This document shows, one piece after another, positions 43,632 to 52,037 of a stretch of DNA of 64,000 nt. Made by a program: the position numbers and the translations under genes. Under the pieces are notes generated by a model. That model was not told the origin of the DNA. It did no database searches and worked only from the letters and a program-made list of their open reading frames with translations. Positions within the stretch are counted from its first letter, which is position 1; every line of letters begins with the position of its first letter. This DNA comes from Longilinea arvoryzae (GTDB taxonomy: Bacteria > Chloroflexota > Anaerolineae > Anaerolineales > Anaerolineaceae), in assembly GCF_001050235.1 (NCBI RefSeq), contig NZ_DF967972.1, positions 618,450 to 682,449 of the forward strand, read 5' to 3'.

Positions 43632-43858
43632 TACCCTCTTCAGACGCTTTCTGATTCTGTTGGCTGGATTCTGGCGATAACCTCCCCCGAGATCGCCGTT
43701 GGCCACATTGCCAGGCCCGGGTTGGGCCAGTAGAAACGCCCAGCCATTAGCCAGTAGGATTGATTTTCCGAGAAGTTGGCCAGGATTGTAGCCGCTGAGC
43801 CCTGAAGAGGGGTATCATTGCGCTGCTGTTCGATTTCACACCTCCGTCTCCCATACAA

Positions 43859-46582
43859 ATGTATCCCGATACCCCCATACCTTCCCCCACCGATGAAAAT
43901 TCTCTGGTAACTATGCTGGCGGCGAATCCGCTCGTGCGGACCCTGCGTTATGTTCTGCGCCGTTTGATTGCGATTCTACTGACCATCCTGGTCGGCGTGT
44001 TCATTACCGTCGTCGTGGCCAACGGCGGCGGCATGTTGGATCGGATCGCAAAGGATCAGGTCGAGACTCAGGTTCGCCAGTTAATGTGGGATGGCATCCC
44101 GGCCAATGAAATCGAAGCCAGGCGGGTTCAGCTCGAAACGGCCGCGGGGGTCTCACTGCCATTCTGGCCCAAACACATGCTCTACACCTACCGGGCGCTC
44201 ACCATCGACTGGGGAAATGTCGCCGATCAGAAAAATTTCGGCATGTTCATCCAAGCCTCCGGCAACCAGGTGATCAAGACCTACGATGTCCGCACCATCA
44301 TCCTCAGCCACCTGAACAACACACTCCTGTTATCCGGGACAGCCTACCTGGTGTTATTTTTGATCGGCATTCCGCTGGCGCTGTATCTCAGCCAGCACGA
44401 AGGCCATTGGCTGGATCGACTGGTCGCAATCCTGACCCCCATTTCATCGGTGCCAAGCTGGGTGATCGGAATCCTGTTGGTCATGCTTTTTGCGGTCCAA
44501 TTCAGGATTTTCCCGGTGGCGAAGATGATCAATTTCCCGCCCCCCTCGACCACCTGGGGAGTCATCCTCCAAACGGCCTACCATATGGTCCTGCCGGTGG
44601 CCTCCATCGTGCTCAGCCTGATCTTTCAACTGGTCAACAACTGGCGGACCTTCCTGCTGATCTATTCGGAAGAGGATTACGTCGACCTGGCCCGCGCCAA
44701 AGGCCTTACCGATCAGGCCGTTCAAACGCGCTACGTCCTGCGCCCGGTGCTGCCCTACCTGCTGACCGGGCTGGCACTCAGCCTGGCCGGCTTCTGGCAG
44801 TTCATCACCGCGCTGGAATTCTTCTTCGATTGGCCGGGCATCGGCAAACTATACGTCAACGCCCTGCCGCATTTTCTGGGTGAATCCATGTTCCAGGGTG
44901 AGATCAGCGTCATGATCAGTATCGTGGTGCTGTTTGCCTACCTGTTGGGCATTACCGTCTTCATTCTGGATTTTATGTACGTGATCGTCGATCCACGCCT
45001 GCGCCTGGGTGAAGAGGAACACCATCTGATTCCGGCTCACATGGGCGAACGCGGCCGCTTTCAGGCCTGGTTCAGGGAACGCCTGCAAGGATTTCGCACC
45101 CTGCAAAGAACTCCGCGGCCCGCTCGAAAGGAAGCCGAACCGGTCAAGATCCGGATTGACCTTCGGGTCTGGGGCGAGAACCTGTCGCAACTGCGGGATA
45201 CCCTTTCGAACATCCTGCACGAAATCCTGCGTTCACCCGGGGCGGTGGTTGGATTATCGATCATCACCCTGCTGGTGCTCGTTTCCATCGCCGTAACCGT
45301 ATTCCTGCCTTACAAGACCATCGGCCGGCAGTGGGAAGCCACCGCGATTACGAGTAAACCCATCCGCGCCAGACTGGCGCTGCCCAAGTGGGTCAACTGG
45401 TTCCGCAGGAACGACCTGCCGGCTACCCTTGTGCTCGACAACCGCCAGGGCGCCGGGGTGAAAACCTCCAGCCAGCTCACGGCGGAGATGACGCAGACCC
45501 AGATCGAATTCGCGTTCGACTACCCCTATCAGGATTTTCCGAGCGATATCGTCGTCTATCTCACCACCACTTACGCCGAAAAAGCGCCCTTCATCTCCAT
45601 GACCTGGATCACCCCGGATGGCCGCGAAATTGGGTTGAAGAACGTCAGCGCAACCCGGGATATGATCTACAAATTTGACGAAAATGTACCCTACCAGCCG
45701 CAGCTTCAGAAATACCCGAACTGGAAGAAATGGTTTGTCACCTCGGGCAACTATCCGACCCCGGCCTATGATCTGCTGCTGGCGGATCCAAATGCCGACC
45801 AGGCCAGAGCCTTGCCCGGGCGCTACCGGCTGCGCATCACCGGCACCTTTTTCGAACCCAACGGCGATCTGGACGCTCAACTGGTGGTCTTCGGCAAAGT
45901 GGAAGGTTGGGCCGGCACCGACATTCTGCGGCGCGATTTGCTGGTGCCGCTGTTATGGGGTCTGCCCATTGCGCTCGTCGTCGGCGGCCTGGGCGCCATT
46001 GCCACCACGCTGCTGTCCATCCTGATTGCCGCGACCGGCGCCTGGTTCGGGGGTTGGGTGGATGCGTTCATCCAGCACGCCATCGAGGCCAACCTGATTC
46101 TGCCGGTTCTGGCAATCGGCGTGTTGTTCAATGCTTATTACGGCTTCAACCTGTGGCTGATTCTGGGGCTGATGGTGCTGCTCAATGTGCTGGGCAGTCC
46201 CACCAAAGCCTTCCGGGCGGCCTTTATGCAGGTCAAGAACGCCGATTATATTGAAGCCGCCCGCGTCTACGGGGCCAGCAACGCGCGCATCATCCGCAGC
46301 TATCTCATCCCGCGCATCCTGCCGGTGCTCATCCCGCAAATCGTCATCCTCATCCCCAATTTCTTCTTCCTCGAAGCCACGCTGGCCATCTTCAACATCA
46401 GCGATCCGCGCTACCCCACCTGGGGCCGGGTGATCTACTCGGCGCTGCGTTTCGGCGCGGCTTACGGTTCGGAATTCTGGGTGCTCGAACCGATCTGTTT
46501 GATGCTGCTGACCGGCCTGTCGTTCGTGTTGCTGGGTTTTGCCCTCAACCGCATCCTGAACCCGCACTTGAAAAACGTGTGA
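43859..46582 (+). CDS. Fused ABC transporter permease (DppB-DppC-like) with an external domain
   Basis: A 907-residue protein combining two peptide-type permeases. The first occupies about 25-385 and carries a DppB-like EDYVDLARAKGLTDQAVQTRYVLR coupling block split over its usual positions. A cytoplasmic basic linker (about 390-460) leads to the first helix of the second permease (about 470-495). A mainly polar, probably extracytoplasmic domain fills about 500-690, and the second membrane domain (about 700-905) has DYIEAARVYGASNARIIRS. Permeases of this type normally are two separate proteins. No ATPase or binding protein is adjacent. The start is uncertain: ATG 43859 or 43913, neither with a clear ribosome site. 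Confidence 0.87.
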   Translation: MYPDTPIPSPTDENSLVTMLAANPLVRTLRYVLRRLIAILLTILVGVFITVVVANGGGMLDRIAKDQVETQVRQLMWDGIPANEIEARRVQLETAAGVSLPFWPKHMLYTYRALTIDWGNVADQKNFGMFIQASGNQVIKTYDVRTIILSHLNNTLLLSGTAYLVLFLIGIPLALYLSQHEGHWLDRLVAILTPISSVPSWVIGILLVMLFAVQFRIFPVAKMINFPPPSTTWGVILQTAYHMVLPVASIVLSLIFQLVNNWRTFLLIYSEEDYVDLARAKGLTDQAVQTRYVLRPVLPYLLTGLALSLAGFWQFITALEFFFDWPGIGKLYVNALPHFLGESMFQGEISVMISIVVLFAYLLGITVFILDFMYVIVDPRLRLGEEEHHLIPAHMGERGRFQAWFRERLQGFRTLQRTPRPARKEAEPVKIRIDLRVWGENLSQLRDTLSNILHEILRSPGAVVGLSIITLLVLVSIAVTVFLPYKTIGRQWEATAITSKPIRARLALPKWVNWFRRNDLPATLVLDNRQGAGVKTSSQLTAEMTQTQIEFAFDYPYQDFPSDIVVYLTTTYAEKAPFISMTWITPDGREIGLKNVSATRDMIYKFDENVPYQPQLQKYPNWKKWFVTSGNYPTPAYDLLLADPNADQARALPGRYRLRITGTFFEPNGDLDAQLVVFGKVEGWAGTDILRRDLLVPLLWGLPIALVVGGLGAIATTLLSILIAATGAWFGGWVDAFIQHAIEANLILPVLAIGVLFNAYYGFNLWLILGLMVLLNVLGSPTKAFRAAFMQVKNADYIEAARVYGASNARIIRSYLIPRILPVLIPQIVILIPNFFFLEATLAIFNISDPRYPTWGRVIYSALRFGAAYGSEFWVLEPICLMLLTGLSFVLLGFALNRILNPHLKNV

Positions 46583-46700
46583 GGAGACCGGATGAATGGG
46601 GTCTGGTGTTCTCCATGGATGAATGAAAGTTATTCACATGCTGAATAGAATTTCATCAGCAGGCGAAATACAAGGTTTCCGCGCGGCCATCCGGTAATCC

Positions 46701-49700
46701 TCAGCGTTCGATAAAGGGGAGAAATACCACAAACGGGTTTTCGATCACCTTGAGGGTGAAGACGGCCGAGTCCGTACCGCCATCGCCGTCGCTGACCGTG
46801 ACGCGAATGGCGTGGGCGCCGGCCGCGCTGTTCGGCGGCGTGCCGCTGAAGGTGAGCGTCTCCGGGTCGAAGCTCAACCAGGCCGGCCAGGCGCTGCCGT
46901 CCGCCAGCGCGGCAGTGTAGGTCAGCGCCGCGCTGTCGATGTCCGTGGCGGCCGGGATGACGTAGGTGTGACTCTCGCCCGCGGTCCATTCCGCGTCCGC
47001 GATCGTGGGGGCAATTGGGTCGTCATTGACGGGTGTGACCGTGATGCTGACCGTGGCGCCGGCCTGCCCGCCGCGCCCATCGCCGACGTTGTAGGTAAAG
47101 CTGTCGCTGCCGCTCCACTCGGCGGCCGGGGTGTAGGTGAAGGCGCCGGTTGCGCTGTCCAACAAAAGCTCGCCGTGCTCCGGCCCAGCCATGCGCACGA
47201 ACTCGAGCGGGTCATTTTCCGCATCGGTAACGTCGAGCACATCCACCAGCGGCATGTCTTCATCGATGGTAAAGGATTGGTTCACTGCCACGGGGGACGA
47301 GTTGGGCGTGAATACCAGGGCCGTCGCGGACAGGCTGGCCAGTGAAGCGTTCGAAGGCCAATTCAAATCATCCAGTGTAACGCTAAAGTGAAAGAATTCA
47401 GGCGTGTTGAAGTTGATGCGGAAGGTAAATGTCATTTCGGCGGGGGCGCTTAGCGGGAAACCGCCCTGCGGGCCATACGAACTCAGCAGATCGGCATTAT
47501 CGGCGCTGAGCGGCATGGGCACCCAGGTGGCTTCATCCGTGAGGTATTCGAAGCTGGCGATGTCGGCCAGTTCGGCATTGGCGATGCGAAAGCGCAGCAA
47601 GACATTGGGGTAAGTGGCGCCGATATCCAGGTTCTCCAGATTAATGTGAAATGTCTGTGTGACGCCGGTGGTAAAGGGCGCGTTGAGGTCTAGCGAAGCG
47701 AGGCGCGGCAGAGTGTGCAAATTCAGGCCGACGATCAGCGGATCGTGATCGGCAGCCCGGTACACATCGGCGCTGTAGAGCGAGACGAGCTGCCCGGCGG
47801 TCTTGTACTCGGTGTTGTAGTCCAGCACGGCGGGTTCGTCGGCGTTGATGTGGAACTCCGCCGCTCCGGCCACCTGCCCGGCCAGGCTGGCGGAGGCCAG
47901 GGCGTGGTCGAGTGCGCCCCATTGCCCGTCGTAGGCGTAGGAGTAAGCGCCGGAAGGCGCCAGTTCGGTATAGCCGGCGCTCTGAAGGGCGGCGATGGGA
48001 TCTTCCATGGCGTAGGCGTTCAGGTCGCCCAGGATGAGCACGTCCGGGTCGCCCGTGCCGGTCGGGTCGGTCGCCAGCCAGGCCGCCAGGGCATTGGCGG
48101 CGGCCAGGCGCACGGCGTTGCAGTTGCCCTGCCCGTCGCCCGCATCCGGCGCGTCGCAGGCCGAACCCTTGCTCTTGAAGTGATTGATCACGGCCACGAA
48201 ACGCGCCCCGCTGATATTATCGGCGAAGGCCTGGGCCAGGGCCGGGCGGTTGCGGTTGGCCGAGTCGCCGCCGGTGACGAAGGCGGCGCTGTTGAGCGCG
48301 GCGGTGACGCCCACCGGGGTGACCGCCGCGGGTCGATAGATGAAACCGACCTTGATGGCATCCGTTCCCAGCGCGTTGAGCTGCCCAGTGTGGGCGTCGG
48401 CGTCGATGAAGGCATAGGCGCCCGGGGTTGCCGCGGCGTTGAGCCTGTCGACCAGGTCCTGAATGGCGCTGGTGGGACCGTAACCGTCGTTCTCGAGTTC
48501 AACCAGGCCGATCACCTCGGCGCCGCTGGCCAGGATGGCTTGGACGAGCTTGGCGGACTGGCGCCCGAACTCGATCGGGTCGTCTGCGCCGCGGCAGTCG
48601 GTGAGCGCGCCGCCCACGCCCAGCATGCAGGCGCTGCCGAAGGTATTGAAGTAGTTGAGCGTGTTGAACCCGGCCACCTGAATGGCGCCTCCGACCGCCG
48701 GCGCGGCGGTCGGGCGCGGATTGGCCGGCAGGAAGTTGGGAATACTCCCGCCGAGGGCGCCGAGCGGGCGGACGCGGTAAGCGTTCGGGCTGGCGCTGTT
48801 GCCGGCCCAGGTGTAGGTCATCACGCCCACCACGCCGCTCAGGCTGTCGCCGGCGCGCAGGGTATTGGCCGCCGATAGCGGCAGCCCGCCGCGCCCGAAG
48901 AGGATCGGGTCGGCGTTCGAGGCGTTGGTTGCATCATCGAGGAGGATGCGGTTGAGATCGTTTTGGGCCTGCAATGCCACAGCCGCCGCGCCTGGGGCGA
49001 CGACGTTGGTGGGCTGCTGCAAACGCGCACCTGAGGAGAGCGTCACCTGGCCGAAGCGGCCCAACAGGTAATGGTCGGTGACATAGAGAGTCTGGGGTAA
49101 CGCGACCAGCATACCCTCATAGCGCTCAGGGAATTCGGCTGATTCGAATGGGAGGGTCACTTCAGTGGGTGAAACGGTTCCCTGACCGCAGATTGAGATG
49201 GAAGAGATCGATGATAACTGCGTCTGGCCCTGATATTCTCCGGCTACGGCGCTTACACGCACAACATTACCCGGAGCTACACTGTCAAAGCCAGGATTGT
49301 AGACGAATATACCATCCGATGTGACGGGATTCCCATCGCCGGTCGGGTCCTGCAGGTAGAAGCCCTGCAGGTTCGGCGAGGCACCTTCATAATCGCCAAC
49401 CACGACCCCTTGGGTGGTAACCGGGCCGGTGATGGCCGCTGTGGCGCCGCCGCCCTGGATGGCGTAAATAGGCAGGTAGGAACCATCGCAAACTCCGATG
49501 GCCTCAGCCGTCGAAAAATTCCATGAATAATCTTCCACCAGGCTGCGCCCTAGGCCGCCCTGCTCAGTGATCAACGTGTTTTCGAGCGTGACGGTGCAGG
49601 CTTCAGACGGCCAGAAATCGAAAACCGGATTGATGGTGTAAGTGATGGAGTCGACGGTGGAAGACGCGCCGGCATGGACGCCTGAGTAAGTGCACTGGAT

Positions 49701-50870
49701 TGTGAAGAAGCCTGTGCTGGCATTGACAGGCTCGCTAAAGGTTACACTCAGGTCGCTTCCCGTTGGGACATCCTCAGCGCTGTTCAACGGCTCAGTGCTG
49801 CTGACAGTGGGAAGCGGATCGGCCAGCAGTGTGCGGAAACTGAAGCTGAAATCCGCCAGCATATGGTCGTAAGGGTCGATCGTGTCGAGATCGGTCACCT
49901 GGTCGGCCAGCACATTGAGCGTGCACAATTCTTCCGCCGAGAAATCAGTGACCGGATCGAGTTGAAAATTCAGATCGTCGGTTGTCACCAGGTCATAGGA
50001 GTGCGGACCGCTGGTGCCACAGGTCAACGTAAATGCCGTGGCCGGCGCGCTCACCGGCTCGTTGAAGGTGACCATGAGATTGGCAGCAGTTGCCACGCCG
50101 GTCTCGCCATTCGTTGGAGAGGTGATTGTGATGTATGGGGCCGGATCGGGAATGGCCGAGCCCGTGATCGAAATATCGTCGATGCCAACCCACTCGTCAT
50201 TTCCAAATGCGTTTGCGGTCATGATGCGGAGTTGCACCAACGCCTGGTTGTTGGCGGCCGGCGGCAGGGTGACGTCCACCTGCGTGCTTTTTGGCAGCAT
50301 CTCGATCGGATCCGTTGCATCGGCCACAAAACCTTCCGGCAGGTTGGTGAACGCGCCGCTGGAGCCGATCCGGTAATGCAGCGCAACCGGTTGAACAGAT
50401 TCATCGGGGGAGCTTTCGATATCCCGGATCAGATAACGGACCAGAATATTCTCCATTCCAACGGTGCTGATCGAAATGAGCAAATAAGGGGCATCGGCGA
50501 GCATGTCGCCGGCCAGCGCCACCACCGTATTTGACGAAACAGTGAATTCGGCAACGCCATAGGTTGCGAAGATGTTCGGGTTCGTCAGGTTGGCGTTCAC
50601 GTCCATCACCCCGTTGTCGTCCGCCGCCAAAATGGTCTGCGGGTTGGCGCCGACCACCGAGGCCAGGTTGTCGCCGCGGTAGCCCATGATGCCGGGCACG
50701 GCCGACCAGTTATCGTTGATTGTGATCAACCCCGCATCGCTCCAGTCCTGTGCGAAGGGCAGGCTTTGAACGACCGTGTTGGCGGATCCATTCTGAAGCG
50801 GCAGCGCCAGCCCGCCGGTTGCCATGGCAAGCGCAACCAGCAGATTCAGGAAACGAAAATGAGTATTCAT
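46701..50870 (-). CDS. Large secreted endonuclease/exonuclease/phosphatase-family protein (ExeM/NucH-like)
   Basis: A 1389-residue exported protein. The signal peptide covers about 1-30. Then follow a beta-sandwich module (about 30-225), two Big_5-like Ig domains (about 235-470, each with VTFNEPV or VTFSEPV), an OB-like nuclease-associated domain (about 475-720) and the EEP nuclease domain (about 735-1080). The nuclease domain has NTLNYFNTF, GLVELENDGYG, VINHFKSKGSACD, LILGDLNAY and ADHDPLIVGLN as metal and catalytic segments. The end has a cadherin-like and a putative-Ig module. Relatives are extracellular DNases that provide phosphate or degrade biofilm DNA. GGGGGA lies before the ATG at 50870. 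Confidence 0.88.
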   Translation of the reverse strand: MNTHFRFLNLLVALAMATGGLALPLQNGSANTVVQSLPFAQDWSDAGLITINDNWSAVPGIMGYRGDNLASVVGANPQTILAADDNGVMDVNANLTNPNIFATYGVAEFTVSSNTVVALAGDMLADAPYLLISISTVGMENILVRYLIRDIESSPDESVQPVALHYRIGSSGAFTNLPEGFVADATDPIEMLPKSTQVDVTLPPAANNQALVQLRIMTANAFGNDEWVGIDDISITGSAIPDPAPYITITSPTNGETGVATAANLMVTFNEPVSAPATAFTLTCGTSGPHSYDLVTTDDLNFQLDPVTDFSAEELCTLNVLADQVTDLDTIDPYDHMLADFSFSFRTLLADPLPTVSSTEPLNSAEDVPTGSDLSVTFSEPVNASTGFFTIQCTYSGVHAGASSTVDSITYTINPVFDFWPSEACTVTLENTLITEQGGLGRSLVEDYSWNFSTAEAIGVCDGSYLPIYAIQGGGATAAITGPVTTQGVVVGDYEGASPNLQGFYLQDPTGDGNPVTSDGIFVYNPGFDSVAPGNVVRVSAVAGEYQGQTQLSSISSISICGQGTVSPTEVTLPFESAEFPERYEGMLVALPQTLYVTDHYLLGRFGQVTLSSGARLQQPTNVVAPGAAAVALQAQNDLNRILLDDATNASNADPILFGRGGLPLSAANTLRAGDSLSGVVGVMTYTWAGNSASPNAYRVRPLGALGGSIPNFLPANPRPTAAPAVGGAIQVAGFNTLNYFNTFGSACMLGVGGALTDCRGADDPIEFGRQSAKLVQAILASGAEVIGLVELENDGYGPTSAIQDLVDRLNAAATPGAYAFIDADAHTGQLNALGTDAIKVGFIYRPAAVTPVGVTAALNSAAFVTGGDSANRNRPALAQAFADNISGARFVAVINHFKSKGSACDAPDAGDGQGNCNAVRLAAANALAAWLATDPTGTGDPDVLILGDLNAYAMEDPIAALQSAGYTELAPSGAYSYAYDGQWGALDHALASASLAGQVAGAAEFHINADEPAVLDYNTEYKTAGQLVSLYSADVYRAADHDPLIVGLNLHTLPRLASLDLNAPFTTGVTQTFHINLENLDIGATYPNVLLRFRIANAELADIASFEYLTDEATWVPMPLSADNADLLSSYGPQGGFPLSAPAEMTFTFRINFNTPEFFHFSVTLDDLNWPSNASLASLSATALVFTPNSSPVAVNQSFTIDEDMPLVDVLDVTDAENDPLEFVRMAGPEHGELLLDSATGAFTYTPAAEWSGSDSFTYNVGDGRGGQAGATVSITVTPVNDDPIAPTIADAEWTAGESHTYVIPAATDIDSAALTYTAALADGSAWPAWLSFDPETLTFSGTPPNSAAGAHAIRVTVSDGDGGTDSAVFTLKVIENPFVVFLPFIER

Positions 50871-51184
50871 ATCGTATTTTCCCCCATGGAATGTATCGAA
50901 AGAATCAATTCCAGGCGTTTTAAGAAAGCGAAGGGTTCCTCGCAGGCGCGGTGATGAATCGGCAAATCCGCCTTCCGAGAGGGCCCATCCGGGCGGACAC
51001 ATTCCCCTTAGAGGGATCGGCGGTCCGCCTCTACGCGTGAGACACGATTGGGATATGAAATTAAAAGAAAGTAAACGATTCCAGTAAATTAAAACAATAT
51101 TGGTAACAATTAATATTATAGCAATGTTTATGGAAAATAATCACAAAGAGAGAGCGGAAATAGGATTTCCCCGCACCGAAATTT
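50871..51184. other. Nuclease upstream region
   Basis: This 314-bp gap holds the AT-rich presumed promoter of the nuclease gene (51050-51170) and a GC-rich probable 5' leader (50940-51035) with short inverted segments such as GGCGGACCGCC. I could not assign a riboswitch class, and no gene or tRNA is present. Confidence 0.5.
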
Positions 51185-51847
51185 CTAATCGTTGGCCGCC
51201 TGCACGTCCTGGGAGGAGAAGACCACCTCTTCCTTACCGGTCAGCTTCTCCTGGACCTTGTGGATGATGAGCTCCAGGTGGCGCGGGTGGGCCACGTAGT
51301 CCAGGTCGTCGGCCGGCACGGTCAGCACCGGGCAGAGCGTGAAGCCGCTGATCCATTCCTCGTACAGGCGGTTGAGTTGCTCGAGATATTCGGGCTGCAT
51401 GGTGCGTTCGTAATCCCGGTCGCGCCGCGAGATGCGTTGGATGAGCGTGGGCACCGAGGCGCGCAGATAGATCATCAGATCGGGCGGGGTGAGAAAATCG
51501 GCCACCGTCTCGTAAAGCTGGTGGTAGGTCTCGTAGTCGCGTTCGCTCATGTGACCCTGGCGGGCCAGGTTGCGGGCGAAGATCTCGGCGTCCTCGTAGA
51601 TGCTGCGGTCCTGGATCACCGCGCCGGGGTAGCGCGCCATGAGCTGGTGAATGCGCAGGCGGTGGGTGAGAAAGAAGACCTGCGAGTGAAAGGACCAGGA
51701 ATCCATCGATTTGTAGAAATCGGCTAGATAGGGATTCTCGGCCACGGGTTCGTAGAAAGGTTGAAAATCCAGGTGCTCGCAAACGAGCTGCACGAGGGTC
51801 GACTTCCCGACACCGATATTGCCGGCCACGACGATGAACTTTTTCAT
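51185..51847 (-). CDS. Deoxynucleoside kinase
   Basis: A 220-residue kinase of the deoxyadenosine/deoxyguanosine/deoxycytidine group. The P-loop is GNIGVGKST (9-17), the substrate Glu lies in YEPVAENPYL, the DRS motif is in QDRSIYEDAEIF and the lid is RRDRDYERTM. It salvages deoxynucleosides for dNTP synthesis. GGAGAGGGC precedes the ATG. It is monocistronic or first before the PEP-binding-domain gene, from which a 190-bp repeat-containing gap separates it. Confidence 0.94.
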   Translation of the reverse strand: MKKFIVVAGNIGVGKSTLVQLVCEHLDFQPFYEPVAENPYLADFYKSMDSWSFHSQVFFLTHRLRIHQLMARYPGAVIQDRSIYEDAEIFARNLARQGHMSERDYETYHQLYETVADFLTPPDLMIYLRASVPTLIQRISRRDRDYERTMQPEYLEQLNRLYEEWISGFTLCPVLTVPADDLDYVAHPRHLELIIHKVQEKLTGKEEVVFSSQDVQAAND

Positions 51848-51935
51848 GCTGCCCTCTCCGCCATGAATTTTGTTTCGATCATTATACCGTCAGAAGGGGC
51901 GGCGGTTGGGCAAAGATGGGAAATTGTAACGCTCA

Positions 51936-52006
51936 GGGCGCAGCCTGGCACGGACCGATCGATGCGGTCCGGATTCCCCACTGTATCCATACGCCGGCAG
52001 TGGGCA
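51936..52006. repeat. Palindromic element, copy c
   Basis: Starts with the arm GGGCGCAGCCTGG (51936-51948), followed by CGGACCG/CGGTCCG around ATCGATG, then CCCACTG (51977-51983) pairing with CAGTGGG (51998-52004). Read in reverse it matches copy b at 22641-22712, and the inner part matches copy a at 21937-21989. Confidence 0.88.
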
Positions 52007-52037
52007 AGTTGTTCTTTCCTTCAGCATTCTACATTCA

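Noticed and set aside
43640-43858. 72-codon minus-strand frame upstream of the fused permease
   Set aside because: No ribosome site, no recognisable motif, and it reaches to within a few bases of the ROK promoter.
50940-51035. Possible riboswitch in the nuclease leader
   Set aside because: Local inverted segments exist but no conserved riboswitch core could be matched.
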